A stretch of DNA of 64,000 bases from Actinoallomurus bryophytorum. Its GTDB lineage: Bacteria; Actinomycetota; Actinomycetes; Streptosporangiales; Streptosporangiaceae. The stretch lies in NCBI RefSeq assembly GCF_006716425.1, contig NZ_VFOZ01000001.1, forward strand, positions 6,882,001-6,946,000. The letters run 5' to 3'. The position numbers and the translations under genes were made by a program. Shown here one piece after another: positions 27,991 to 36,682 of this stretch (positions are counted from its first letter, which is position 1; each line of letters starts with the position of its first letter). The notes beneath the pieces were generated by a model. That model had not been told where the DNA came from. It ran no database searches and worked only from the letters and a program-made list of their open reading frames with translations.

Positions 27991-28332
27991 TCAGGTGGGG
28001 GACGTCGCGGGAGTCCTGCGCCGTGTCTCCTTGTGGATGAGGAACCGTAGGGACCGGCGCTCGGTGATGCACTGAGCCAGGGGCCGCACGAGCTCGCGGT
28101 GATCCGGGCTGCTCTCCCAGGCCTCGAAGGCCGCGAGCGTCTCCCATTCGCTCGTGATGAGCCACTGCTCGGGGTCGTCGTCGGATCGGCAGACCTGGTC
28201 GAGGAGGTGGCCGGGAACACCTTCGGCCACCGAATAGCGGATCTTCTCGTACCCTTCGAGAAAGGCGCCGGTGCGGTCGAGCGGCACCCGGACCATGAAG
28301 ACGACCCGGGCGCGGGTGGGTTCGTTGCTCAT
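27991..28332 (-). CDS. SchA/CurD-like (ABM-fold) polyketide protein
   Basis: 113 aa, alpha/beta-barrel antibiotic-monooxygenase-like fold. Stretches such as EGVPGHLLDQVCRSDDDPEQW and ITSEWETLAAFEAWESSPDHREL are characteristic of the SchA/CurD domain of spore-pigment (WhiE ORF I-type) proteins. Here it is the single domain without extra regions. Its ATG overlaps the KS-beta stop (ATGA). Likely roles are cyclisation or quinone-forming oxidation of the nascent aromatic polyketide. Confidence 0.8.
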   Translation of the reverse strand: MSNEPTRARVVFMVRVPLDRTGAFLEGYEKIRYSVAEGVPGHLLDQVCRSDDDPEQWLITSEWETLAAFEAWESSPDHRELVRPLAQCITERRSLRFLIHKETRRRTPATSPT

Positions 28333-29582
28333 TGTGCCTCCGTTTCACGCGGATACCTGCGGATGACCACGGAGCTGTTGAAGCCGTCGTAGCCGCGCGC
28401 GTTGACCATCGCCGCGTCGGGAGCCGCGCGATGCGAGGTGTACGCGAAGTTCAGCTCACACCCGGGGGCGGGCTGGTCGATCCCGGCCGTTCCGGGCACG
28501 TATCGGTGCCGCATCGCGAGCAGGGCGGTGGCGACATCGAGCGCCGCCCCTCCCTGGTACATGCGTCCGACCAGCGCCTTCTGCGTAGTGACGACGGGGA
28601 GTGCGTCGACGCCGAACACCGAGCGCATCGCCTCGGCCTCGCTCACGTCGAACGCGGGCACCCCGAGCGCGTCTGGAAGGACCAGATCGATGTCGGCCGG
28701 GTCCAGTCCGGAGGTCTCCAGCGCTCGTGACATGGCGCGCGCGTAGTGCCGCACCGAACCGCCGTTGGATCGGTGCGCCGGCACCGCGTCGTGCGTCGCC
28801 CCCCACCCGGCGACCTCTCCATAGATGTACGGAGCGCCGCGGGCGAGCGCGTCGTCGAGGTTCTCGACGACGAAGATGGCGCCGCCCTCGGCCGGCACGT
28901 AACCGTCGGCGTCGACGTCGAACGGCCGGTATGCACGCTCGGGATCGGTCCTGGTGGTGAGCTGGCCCTTGCTGAGCTGGCACACCAGCGCGTACGGGCT
29001 GAGCGGGCACTCGGTGCCACCCGCAAGGACCACGGACGCGCCACGGCGGATCGTACGGGCCGCGTGAGCGAGACTGTCCAGCCCACCCGCGCTCTCGGCG
29101 CACAGCACGCTGGAGGCGCCCTTCAGCCCGTGCTTGATCGTGACCTGGCCGACGCTGGCGGCGTAGAACCAGGCGATGGACTGGTACGCGCCCACCTGGC
29201 GGGCGGTGCCGTTGCTCCACAGGCGCTGGAGCTCCTTCTGCCCGAACAGGTTGCCGCCGGAGGAACTGGCGAGCGTCGCGGCGATCTCGTACGGCGGAAC
29301 GCCGGCCGGATCGAGCGCGGCGTCGCCGAACGCCTCGTCCGCCGCGGCGAGTCCCAACCAGGTCCACCGGTCCGTCTGCACCCGCAGCTTGCTGGCGACA
29401 TGGTCGGTGGGAACGAAGCCGCGTACCTCCCCGGCGAGAGTCACCGGGTAGCGTGCCGGGTCGAACAGGGAGATCCTGCCGATGCGGTTCTCCCCCTTCA
29501 GGACGGTGTCCCAGTGGGCCGCGGCGCCGACGCCGCTCGGCGCGGTGACGCCGATGCCCGTAATGACGGCGCGTCGCGTCAT
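28329..29582 (-). CDS. Type II PKS ketosynthase beta (chain length factor)
   Basis: A 417-aa thiolase-fold subunit lacking the catalytic Cys; it pairs with KS-alpha to set chain length. It has [14 protein letters not shown] at the start and [19 protein letters not shown]. The region equivalent to the active site reads [12 protein letters not shown]. Most KS-beta proteins have AEQAGGLD here, with the Gln thought to drive malonyl decarboxylation, so Ser164 replaces it. It overlaps KS-alpha upstream and the SchA/CurD gene downstream by 4 bp each. No ACP gene follows, which is unusual. Confidence 0.93.
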   Translation of the reverse strand: MTRRAVITGIGVTAPSGVGAAAHWDTVLKGENRIGRISLFDPARYPVTLAGEVRGFVPTDHVASKLRVQTDRWTWLGLAAADEAFGDAALDPAGVPPYEIAATLASSSGGNLFGQKELQRLWSNGTARQVGAYQSIAWFYAASVGQVTIKHGLKGASSVLCAESAGGLDSLAHAARTIRRGASVVLAGGTECPLSPYALVCQLSKGQLTTRTDPERAYRPFDVDADGYVPAEGGAIFVVENLDDALARGAPYIYGEVAGWGATHDAVPAHRSNGGSVRHYARAMSRALETSGLDPADIDLVLPDALGVPAFDVSEAEAMRSVFGVDALPVVTTQKALVGRMYQGGAALDVATALLAMRHRYVPGTAGIDQPAPGCELNFAYTSHRAAPDAAMVNARGYDGFNSSVVIRRYPRETEAQ

Positions 29583-30874
29583 CTGCCGGTCTCCCGTAGC
29601 TTGCCGAACACCATCGCGGACTGGAATCCACCGAAGCCGCTGCCGACCGACAGGGCCACGTCGACCGGCAGCTCGCGTGCGACGTTGGGCGTGTAGTCCA
29701 GGTCGCACTCGGGATCCCGGTTGGCCCAGTTCGCCGTCGGCGGGACGACGCCCGTGTCGATGGCGAGTGCGCAGGTGGCCATCTCGATGGCGCCGATCGC
29801 GCCGAGAGAGTGACCGACCATCGACTTGATCGAGCTGATCGGTACGTTGTACGCGTGCGGTCCGAGCGCCCGCTTGAAGGCGGCCGTCTCATGGCGGTCG
29901 TTCTGCTTGGTGCCGGAGCCGTGCGCGCTGATGTAGCCGACCGCCTCAGGAGCGAGCCGGCCCTGGTTGAGCGCGTGCTTGATCGACTCGGCCATCTCGA
30001 GGCCGTCGGGCCGCAGGCCGGTCATGTGGTACGCGTTGCCCCTGGTGGCGTAGCCCAGCACCTCGCAGTACACCGAGGCACGGCGGCGTAGCGCGTGGTT
30101 CATCTCCTCCAGGATGAGTACGGCGCCGCCCTCGCCGAGCACGAACCCGTGCCGGTCGCGGTCGAACGGCCGCGAGGCGTGCTCGGGATCGTCGTTGTCC
30201 GGGCTGGTCGCCCTGATCGCGTCGAAAGAGGCCACGGTCACCGGCGAGATCGGGGCGTCCGAGGCGCCCGCGATCACCACGTCCGCCTCCCCATCCTGTA
30301 CGAGCTGCAGCCCGTATCCGATGGCGTCTATGCCCGACGTGCACCCGGTCGAGATCACCTGTGCCGGGCCGTGCGCGCCGTGCCGGCAGGCGATGTCGGC
30401 CGCGAGGGTACTGGGTACCAGCGCCTGGTAGAGGAACGGCGGCGCGTAGTCGTGGTCGACGTGCCACTCCCGGCCCGAGTCGCTGGCGACGACGTACTCG
30501 TTCTCCAGGCTGATCGTGGCGCCGACCGCGCTGCCCATGACCACGCCGGTCGAGTCCAGCGTCTCTTCGTCCAGTGGCAGCGCGCTGTCCTCCAGGGCCT
30601 CGGCCGCCGCCGCCATCCCGAACTGGATGAAACGGTCGCCGCGCCGGATCTCGCGCGGCGTGAGGCCCGCGGCCTCCGGGTCGAAGTCGGCCTCGGCGGC
30701 GATCTGCGACCGAAAGGGCGACGGATCGAACGCCGAGATGCGCCGTGTGGCGGTGCGCCCCTCGGTCACGCTCGACCAGAACTCCTTGCGGGTCACTCCG
30801 CCGGGTGCGACGACGCCGATGCCTGTCACCACCACCCGGCGACCCCCGCCCCCGGTATGCGACCTCATCGTCAC
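29579..30874 (-). CDS. Type II PKS ketosynthase alpha
   Basis: A 431-aa condensing enzyme for aromatic polyketides. The catalytic triad is visible: Cys178 in [11 protein letters not shown], His318 in [11 protein letters not shown] and His355 in [27 protein letters not shown] is the usual KS-alpha stretch. It elongates malonyl units on an ACP together with KS-beta. ATG 30874 overlaps the aromatase-cupin stop (ATGA). Confidence 0.96.
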   Translation of the reverse strand: MTMRSHTGGGGRRVVVTGIGVVAPGGVTRKEFWSSVTEGRTATRRISAFDPSPFRSQIAAEADFDPEAAGLTPREIRRGDRFIQFGMAAAAEALEDSALPLDEETLDSTGVVMGSAVGATISLENEYVVASDSGREWHVDHDYAPPFLYQALVPSTLAADIACRHGAHGPAQVISTGCTSGIDAIGYGLQLVQDGEADVVIAGASDAPISPVTVASFDAIRATSPDNDDPEHASRPFDRDRHGFVLGEGGAVLILEEMNHALRRRASVYCEVLGYATRGNAYHMTGLRPDGLEMAESIKHALNQGRLAPEAVGYISAHGSGTKQNDRHETAAFKRALGPHAYNVPISSIKSMVGHSLGAIGAIEMATCALAIDTGVVPPTANWANRDPECDLDYTPNVARELPVDVALSVGSGFGGFQSAMVFGKLRETGR

Positions 30875-31716
30875 TCACCCACCTCGGTGTCGACGTGCCC
30901 GAGGTCGGGGCGCGGGGCGAGCGGGCCGAGGTTGAAGACGGCGAACGCCTCTTTGCCGCCGGTGTTCCGCAGGCGGTGCCGAACGTTGATCGGGATGTAG
31001 AGCCCCTCGCCGCCGGCGAGAGGCACCTCCTCGCCGTCGAGGTCCACGGTCAACGAGCCGTGCACCAGGTAGAGGAACTCCTCGCTGTACGGGTGGTAGT
31101 GCTCGTTGACCTGTTCGCCGGGATGGAGACTCAAGAGCCCCATGAAGCCCGAGGTGCTGTTCACGGTTCCCGGGCTGAGCAGTGTGCGGATCTCGCCGCC
31201 GCGGCGCCGGTTGACCGGCACGTCGCCGAAGGACACGAGCTTGTACGGGGCCTTGGCCGCGCTCTTCTCTCGCGCGGTGGCCTCGACGCGATGGGCGATG
31301 ATGTCCATTTGGACCTTGCTGTTGTTGTTGATGTGCTCGGTCATGCCGGCGTCGTCCACCGGGGCGGTGGGCTTCATCGCGAAGTCCTGGATCCAGGTCA
31401 TCCGCGTGGCGTCGCCGTCTTCCTCGTAGTTCCAGCGGATGTTCATGTACTCGAACGGCCCGGTCTCGATGCGCCGGGCGGTCACGTTGTGGTTCACCGG
31501 GTCCATGACCCGCTCGCTGACCCAGCTCCAGACGCGGTTCTCCTCGTCCGGGTACAGGGTGAGCCGGAACCGCACGGTGTTGTCGTTCTGTTCCAGCACC
31601 TCGGCCTTGGCGTACTCGGTGAAGAGATTCGTCCAGTTGGCCACGTCGTTGGTCATCTCCCACACGAGGGGAAGCGGCGCGTCGATCCGGATGGTGTTCT
31701 CCGTGTGTCCCGGCAT
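30871..31716 (-). CDS. Fused aromatase (SRPBCC) and cupin cyclase
   Basis: 281 aa combining two polyketide cyclase types that are normally separate. Residues 1-150 form a START/SRPBCC aromatase of the TcmN N-terminal/WhiE ORF VI kind ([23 protein letters not shown] at the start). Residues about 175-270 form a TcmJ/WhiE ORF II-like cupin. The cupin keeps the metal motif GX5HXHX4EX6G exactly (Gly200, His206, His208, Glu213, Gly220) and a second motif with His247. It would fold and aromatise the nascent poly-beta-ketone while bound to the KS complex. ATG 31716 is used rather than an upstream in-frame start at 31740. Confidence 0.9.
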   Translation of the reverse strand: MPGHTENTIRIDAPLPLVWEMTNDVANWTNLFTEYAKAEVLEQNDNTVRFRLTLYPDEENRVWSWVSERVMDPVNHNVTARRIETGPFEYMNIRWNYEEDGDATRMTWIQDFAMKPTAPVDDAGMTEHINNNSKVQMDIIAHRVEATAREKSAAKAPYKLVSFGDVPVNRRRGGEIRTLLSPGTVNSTSGFMGLLSLHPGEQVNEHYHPYSEEFLYLVHGSLTVDLDGEEVPLAGGEGLYIPINVRHRLRNTGGKEAFAVFNLGPLAPRPDLGHVDTEVGE

Positions 31717-31770
31717 GTCACTCGTCTCCCTTGTTTTCATTGGCCGATGCGAGATCTGCGAGACGGTCGG

Positions 31771-32235
31771 TCAGTGCGCTGCTTTTTCCTGCCGAGCCAA
31801 TTCTCTGCGGTCGACCAGTGCGCCGACCTGGTGAAGAATGTTCGGCACATTGTCGCCGATCCAGGATTCGACGACCTTGCCGTTCTCCAGTCGGTGACAT
31901 GTCGTCTCGTAAATCGTTACCGGAAGCCCAGTCGGCGGAATTCCCATCAGCGACCCGGTGTGTGTCCCCCGGGTGATGAACCGGGTGTAGACCCGGTCTG
32001 CCTCGCCGATGACGTCCTCGATGTTCACTCGAATGTCGGGAAACGCGTTCCGGAACAGCAGCACGGCCTGGTGGAAGGCCTGCGGCCCCGGCGGAAGCGG
32101 TGGAATCCCGGGTGCGTTCACCTTGTAGTCGGCGCTGAAGTATTTGCTGATTCCGGAAAGGTCGCCCTCGTTGAACCCCTTCTCCGTGACCAGCCGTACG
32201 ACGAACTTGTTGCGGTCGATGACGTTTTGATCCAT
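31771..32235 (-). CDS. SnoaL-like polyketide cyclase/ester cyclase-family protein
   Basis: A 154-aa alpha+beta barrel of the NTF2/SnoaL group: VRLVTEKGFNEGDLSGI, PGPQAFHQAVLLFRNAFPDI and TGSLMGIPPTGLPV are typical. SnoaL proteins close the last ring of anthracyclines by aldol chemistry; relatives can hydroxylate or be structural. It lies between the DUF1772 gene (16-bp gap) and the aromatase-cupin gene. Confidence 0.85.
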   Translation of the reverse strand: MDQNVIDRNKFVVRLVTEKGFNEGDLSGISKYFSADYKVNAPGIPPLPPGPQAFHQAVLLFRNAFPDIRVNIEDVIGEADRVYTRFITRGTHTGSLMGIPPTGLPVTIYETTCHRLENGKVVESWIGDNVPNILHQVGALVDRRELARQEKAAH

Positions 32236-32251
32236 CGTTGTCCTCCCTCGC

Positions 32252-32716
32252 TCAGGCGCCGGCGGTGATCATCGCTGCGGCGTAGCAGGCGACGGCGAGA
32301 ATGGCGCCGTACGTGCGCACCTGGTGGGCGAAGTGCCAGCGATAGCGCTTCTCGTTCCACTCCTCGGCGACGTTGACCGGACTCCACTTCTCGATCTGGC
32401 GCCAGATCGGCCGGTTGAAGCCTTCGGAGGTGATGCCGACGACCAGCATCCCGAGGGAGCCGACGACGTAGAGGGGACTGGCGACCGCGTCACCGACCAT
32501 GTAGGCCTGCAGAATGCCCGCCCCGGCGGCCAGAAGACCGTTCCAGACCGCGATCGGGTGGAAGGTGTGCATGTCGATGAGCTGGCAGGTGTTGACGTAA
32601 CGGTTGTAGGGAAGTGCGTTCAACATGGGCAGAATGGACAACTTCATAATCCACAGGGTGCCCAGCTGAATACCGGAAGCGGCGAGTAGCCAAACGTCAA
32701 AGATATGGGTGGTCAT
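32252..32716 (-). CDS. DUF1772/anthrone-oxygenase-like membrane protein
   Basis: 154 aa with four hydrophobic segments. The first contains the LGTLWIMKLSILPML region and a later segment reads FHPIAVWNGLLAAGAGILQAY. The DUF1772 family includes cofactor-free anthrone oxygenases that convert anthrones to anthraquinones. In this operon, oxidation of a polycyclic anthrone or naphthol intermediate is the likely role. GGAGG sits just before ATG 32716. This gene begins the second segment of the operon after a 297-bp gap that probably has its own promoter. Confidence 0.75.
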   Translation of the reverse strand: MTTHIFDVWLLAASGIQLGTLWIMKLSILPMLNALPYNRYVNTCQLIDMHTFHPIAVWNGLLAAGAGILQAYMVGDAVASPLYVVGSLGMLVVGITSEGFNRPIWRQIEKWSPVNVAEEWNEKRYRWHFAHQVRTYGAILAVACYAAAMITAGA

Positions 32717-33013
32717 CGTGCCTCCATCGGTCGACGGCGCTTGGACAGGGATGACCCGAGCGGACGCGTTCTTTTCCTCTCACGTCGAGTCTGACTTTCC
32801 GTGTGTCCCATGGGCATGAGCCACCGGTCCACATGAGAGCGGGAATTTCCATGGCCCGCATGGGACCCTGTCCGGTGCGCGATGGTCTGGAAGATTCCCG
32901 GGCGGCGGTGGGGCGGTGGTGCCGGGGCATTGTCGTCCTTACGCACAGAATCGCCGCCCTTCCCGTCGACACCGGCATGGCGGCGGTGGCGGGAGGGTGC
33001 GGCGATTCCGTAT

Positions 33014-33217
33014 TCAGCGGAGCGGGGGATTTTTGCGGCGGATTTCCAACAGTTCTTCGATCGGGTTCCACGTCAACGGGTACGCCCAGACGGAGAAGCC
33101 GAGGATGATCAACGCTGCCCACAGCGACCTCGTGATCTTCCTCATGGCCCTGCGGAGGCGAGATTCCGGCATCGGTGTCCGGAACATCTCCTCGAGCGTC
33201 TCTACGTCCGTGTCCAT
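33014..33217 (-). CDS. Small single-TM protein in the type II PKS operon
   Basis: 67 aa starting ATG 33217, two bases past the methyltransferase stop, so probably coupled. An acidic N-terminus (MDTDVETLEEMF) and a basic patch (RLRRAMRKITR) precede one hydrophobic helix (SLWAALIILGFSVWAYPL) and a basic tail. I do not recognise a family. Position suggests a membrane anchor or partner for the tailoring enzymes. Confidence 0.55.
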   Translation of the reverse strand: MDTDVETLEEMFRTPMPESRLRRAMRKITRSLWAALIILGFSVWAYPLTWNPIEELLEIRRKNPPLR

Positions 33218-33219
33218 GA

Positions 33220-34269
33220 TCAGGCTGCTACCGCCGTGATCAGGTCGGTCGGACCGGCCGGCCACATCTTCCGGATCTCGTCGATGCGCAGGCCCGCGGA
33301 CTCGAACAGGGCGGCGAACTCGGCCTCACTGCGTACCCCGCCCTTGTGCAGGGCGAGCTGTACGACGTCGAGCAGCTTTCCCGGGTGCGAGATGTCTCCC
33401 TCGGGCCGGATCGGTTCCAGCACGAGGATCTTGCCGCCCGGGTCCATCGCCTGGCGGATGTTCGACAGGATCGTCCGGGCCTCGACGTCCTCGTAGCTGA
33501 AGAGGATGGACGACAGCACGTACGCGTCACCGCCGGGGGGCGCCGAGGTGAAGACGTTGCCGGCCACCGCCTCCGCGCGGTCCGCGACGCCCGCCTGCGC
33601 GAACACCCGATCGGCACCCTTGACCACGTACGGCTCGTCGAACACGACGGCGCGCATCTGCGGATAGCGGGGGAGGATCGTCGCGATGAGGTACCCCTCG
33701 CCGCCGCCCATGTCGACCAGCCGCCGGGTGCCCGACAGGTCGTAGTCGCTGAACGCGATCGCGTGCGCCTGGGCGGCCAGATTGCCCATGGCGCTGCCGA
33801 ACAGCGCGGCCTCGTCCGGGTGCGTCTTCAGGTACTCCCACATGCCCATGCCGAGGGCCTTGTCGAAGGCGGGCTTGCCGGTGCGGACGCTGTGGGCGAG
33901 CTCGGTGTACGCGCGGTGCCGGGTCTGGCCGCCGACGTCACGCGCCAGGTTCCGCATCGAGTCCGGCACATCACTGCGCAAGGTGGAGGCCAGGGGCGTA
34001 AGGCCGAAGACGCGCGTCGAGCTCTCGGTGAACACCCCCAGGCCGGTCAGCCCGCGCAGGAGCCTGAGCAGGGCCGTCGCGTCGGTGCCGGCCTTGGCGG
34101 CCAGCTCCTCGACGGGCCGTGGGCCGTCGGCCAGGAGGTCCGCGATGCCGAACTCGGCTGCCACGGAGATCATCTGCGTCGCCAGCGACCCGTACAGCAT
34201 CTCCATCATCTGCATGGCCGGTGGCGCTTCGGCACTGTGCGGAAGGACCGCGCCGGTTGTTGTGGTCAT
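33220..34269 (-). CDS. SAM-dependent O-methyltransferase (Methyltransf_2 type)
   Basis: 349 aa with the N-terminal dimerisation/winged-helix domain (FGIADLLADGPRPVEELAAKAG) and the C-terminal Rossmann fold with SAM motif RRLVDMGGGEGYL. The family methylates phenolic hydroxyls of aromatic polyketides. ATG 34269 begins just before the dimerisation domain; longer upstream extensions are not supported. It lies 14 bp after the SDR stop and shares family and layout with the methyltransferase at 43366. Confidence 0.92.
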   Translation of the reverse strand: MTTTTGAVLPHSAEAPPAMQMMEMLYGSLATQMISVAAEFGIADLLADGPRPVEELAAKAGTDATALLRLLRGLTGLGVFTESSTRVFGLTPLASTLRSDVPDSMRNLARDVGGQTRHRAYTELAHSVRTGKPAFDKALGMGMWEYLKTHPDEAALFGSAMGNLAAQAHAIAFSDYDLSGTRRLVDMGGGEGYLIATILPRYPQMRAVVFDEPYVVKGADRVFAQAGVADRAEAVAGNVFTSAPPGGDAYVLSSILFSYEDVEARTILSNIRQAMDPGGKILVLEPIRPEGDISHPGKLLDVVQLALHKGGVRSEAEFAALFESAGLRIDEIRKMWPAGPTDLITAVAA

Positions 34270-34283
34270 GTAAGTGCCCTTCT

Positions 34284-35075
34284 CTACTGCGTGGCCGTCA
34301 AGCCGCCGTCGACATAAAGAACCTGTCCGGTGATGAACGAGGATTGTTCGGTGGCCAGATAAAGGGCCGCGTTGGCGATCTCCTGGACGTCGGCCACGCG
34401 GCCGAGTGGGGTGCGGGCGGCGACCATCTGGTTGAGGCCTTCGTCCTGGATGGCATTGGCGGAGAGCTTTGTGCGTACGAACCCGGCGGCCACGGAGTTC
34501 ACCGAGATCTGGTGCCGTCCCCATTCCGCGGCGAGTTGCTTGGTGAGCAGGTGGACGCCGGCCTTGCTGGCGCCGTACGCGGTGAAGCCGCCCATGGCCA
34601 GGCCGACCGAGCCGCGTACCGAGGACAGGTGGACGATCCTGCCGCCTTCGCCGCTTTTGATCATGAGGCGGCCGACGGACTGGGAGAGCCAGAAGGCGCC
34701 CATGAGGTTGGTCTCGATCACGGCGCGCCAGTCGGCCTCGGTGAAGTCCTCGGCGGGGGCGACCTTGAGCACTCCGGTGCAGTTGATGAGGATGTCGATC
34801 CCGCCGATGGCGCCCGTGACGTCCTCGACGAGCTGGTCGACCGCCTCTCGGTCGGTGACGTTGACCTGGTAGCCGACCGTCCGGTTCGACTCCGTCGCCA
34901 GTTGTTCCGCCAGCTTGACCGCTGGTTCCCTTTCGAGCCCGGCGATCGCCACGTCTACGCCGCGCTCCGCCAGGTGGGTACTGATCACACTGCCGATCTC
35001 GCCATATCCACCGGCGACCAAGGCTCGTCGGCCGCGCAGGGAATCGGTCGCGACCGGCTCGCTTGTCTGGCTCAT
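34284..35075 (-). CDS. SDR-family ketoreductase
   Basis: A 263-aa Rossmann-fold reductase. The cofactor motif reads AGGYGEIGSV (variant of TGxxxGxG). Active-site features are the Ser in IVHLSSVRGSVG and Tyr/Lys in AYGASKAG, and it ends VLYVDGGLTATQ. Being first in the type II operon, it may be the polyketide ketoreductase or a later tailoring reductase. ATG 35075 has an AGGGGAGCAG ribosome site. Confidence 0.88.
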   Translation of the reverse strand: MSQTSEPVATDSLRGRRALVAGGYGEIGSVISTHLAERGVDVAIAGLEREPAVKLAEQLATESNRTVGYQVNVTDREAVDQLVEDVTGAIGGIDILINCTGVLKVAPAEDFTEADWRAVIETNLMGAFWLSQSVGRLMIKSGEGGRIVHLSSVRGSVGLAMGGFTAYGASKAGVHLLTKQLAAEWGRHQISVNSVAAGFVRTKLSANAIQDEGLNQMVAARTPLGRVADVQEIANAALYLATEQSSFITGQVLYVDGGLTATQ

Positions 35076-35290
35076 CTTCTGCTCTCCCCTTGGGTTCGGC
35101 TTCCTCATCGTCGGCGGTGCGGTTTCAAACGACCGGTAGACGTCTTGGTAGCGACAGTTTCGGTACGCGGGCATCCCGCCGTCGTGAGTTCGCGGTCCCG
35201 TTTATCCGGGGAATCGAGCCCAAATCGCTGGGTACGTGCTATTCGGGAACGTCGCCGCCCGCAGTGGAACGGCGGCCAAATCAGATCCAC

Positions 35291-35310
35291 TCTGCCTGCT
35301 ACCAGGCAGA
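35291..35310. promoter_or_regulatory. Perfect inverted repeat in the divergent type II PKS/RCC1 promoter region
   Basis: TCTGCCTG-CTAC-CAGGCAGA, 8-bp arms with a 4-bp centre. It lies midway in the 358-bp gene-free region 35076-35433 between the type II operon and the RCC1 gene. It is a candidate operator for one of the pathway regulators. Apart from this I see only promoter-like AT-richer DNA near 35380-35420. Confidence 0.5.
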
Positions 35311-35433
35311 ATCCCCACGACGCAGGGACTCCTGGCTCATGACAGGGGGACGGAGCGCGTATGAACCTAGACGTGCCGACTGATATTGGCCTGTATTCAC
35401 TATCGACAATAAGTCGCGCGGGAAAGGGACGCC

Positions 35434-36606
35434 ATGAGTGAAATCGTCAGCGCATGGGGCGACAACTCGAATGGCCAGATCGGGGGCGAGGACGGCGCCT
35501 ATGCGCGGAGCCCGGTCCCGGTGAAGGGCCTGGAGGGAGTCAAGAAGATCGACGCCGGCAGCGGGCACGTGGTCGCCCTGCTGACGGACGGCACGGCGTA
35601 CGCGTGGGGGCGGAACGCCTTCGGCCAGATCGGCGATGGCACGACAGAGAACCAGGCGCGCCCCTCCCGCGTGAAGCTGGACGGCATCAGGGACGTCGCC
35701 GCGGGGGGTGGGCAGACGCTGTTCCTGATGGAGGACGGCACGGTATGGGGGAGCGGCGCCGGCTTCTTCGGCGTCCTCGGCGCGACCAACCCCGGCCTCC
35801 GGCCCGTGCCGGCCAAGATCGACGGTCTGAGCGAGGTGCGGGTGCTGGCCACAGGTGGCGGTCAGGGTCTGGCCGTACTCGAGGACGGCTCGGCGTGGAG
35901 CTGGGGACGGGACGACTTCGGGCAGCTGGGCGACGGCGACCTGACCGGGAAGCGGCCCGGCGCGGAGACCCAGCACCATGCGGGCCGGGCGTACCCGGCA
36001 CGGCTCGCCCCGGCGGTCATTCCGGGCCTGGAGAGCGGTGTGCGCTCCGTCGTCGGCGGTGGCGGCCACAGTGTGGCGGTCCTCGATGACGGGACCGTGT
36101 ACGCCTGGGGCTGCAATGACCGGGGCCAGCTCGGTGACGGCACCTGGACACACCGGTCGTCGCCGGTGAAGGTGGCCGGCCTGTCCGGGGTGCTGGAAGT
36201 CGCGGCCGCGTACCACCACATGGTCGCGCTGCTGGAGGACGGAACCGTGCGGTCCTGGGGGATCAACGACCGTGGTCAGCTCGGTGACGGGACCAACACG
36301 CATCGAAGCCTCCCCGTGGAGGTCAAGGGCCTCGATCGGATCATCGCGGTCGTCGCGGCCGGTGGCGGCGGCGAGGCCAACCCCGGCGACTACGGGCACA
36401 GTCTGGCGCTGCGGGAGGACGGCACCGTGTGGACCTGGGGCTGTAACGACCATGGTGAGCTGGGCGACGGCACGACCAATGACCATCTGGTCCCGGAGCA
36501 GGTCGAGGGCCTGAGCGGCGTACGCCAGGTCACCGGTGGTGGCGAGGTGCCCGCCTTCCGTGAGAACCCCGGAGGCGGGTTCACGCTGGCCGTTCACCAG
36601 GCCTGA
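35434..36606 (+). CDS. RCC1-repeat beta-propeller protein
   Basis: 390 aa made almost wholly of about seven RCC1-type blades of roughly 50 residues, each with a variant of VVALLTDGTAYAWGRNAFGQIGDGT. No signal peptide or TM segment is visible, so it is predicted cytoplasmic. GGGAAAGGGA precedes ATG 35434. RCC1 propellers are protein-interaction or enzyme-like scaffolds. Bacterial copies are often secreted, so a cytoplasmic one inside a polyketide region, divergent from the PKS operon, is notable. Its role is not known. Confidence 0.88.
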   Translation: MSEIVSAWGDNSNGQIGGEDGAYARSPVPVKGLEGVKKIDAGSGHVVALLTDGTAYAWGRNAFGQIGDGTTENQARPSRVKLDGIRDVAAGGGQTLFLMEDGTVWGSGAGFFGVLGATNPGLRPVPAKIDGLSEVRVLATGGGQGLAVLEDGSAWSWGRDDFGQLGDGDLTGKRPGAETQHHAGRAYPARLAPAVIPGLESGVRSVVGGGGHSVAVLDDGTVYAWGCNDRGQLGDGTWTHRSSPVKVAGLSGVLEVAAAYHHMVALLEDGTVRSWGINDRGQLGDGTNTHRSLPVEVKGLDRIIAVVAAGGGGEANPGDYGHSLALREDGTVWTWGCNDHGELGDGTTNDHLVPEQVEGLSGVRQVTGGGEVPAFRENPGGGFTLAVHQA

Positions 36607-36635
36607 GCCGCTGCGGCTCCGGCCGGACCGGCGCG

Positions 36636-36682
36636 ATGACGTCATCCCCCGCATGGTTCGCTCATGCGGGGGATGACGTCAT
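36636..36682. terminator. Very strong hairpin between convergent RCC1 and response regulator genes
   Basis: Perfect 20-bp arms (36636-36655 and 36663-36682) with a 7-nt loop GTTCGCT. Each arm contains the palindrome ATGACGTCAT. It starts 30 bp after the RCC1 stop, and the right arm contains the stop codon of the convergent regulator (36679-36681). It is most likely a bidirectional terminator. Confidence 0.8.
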
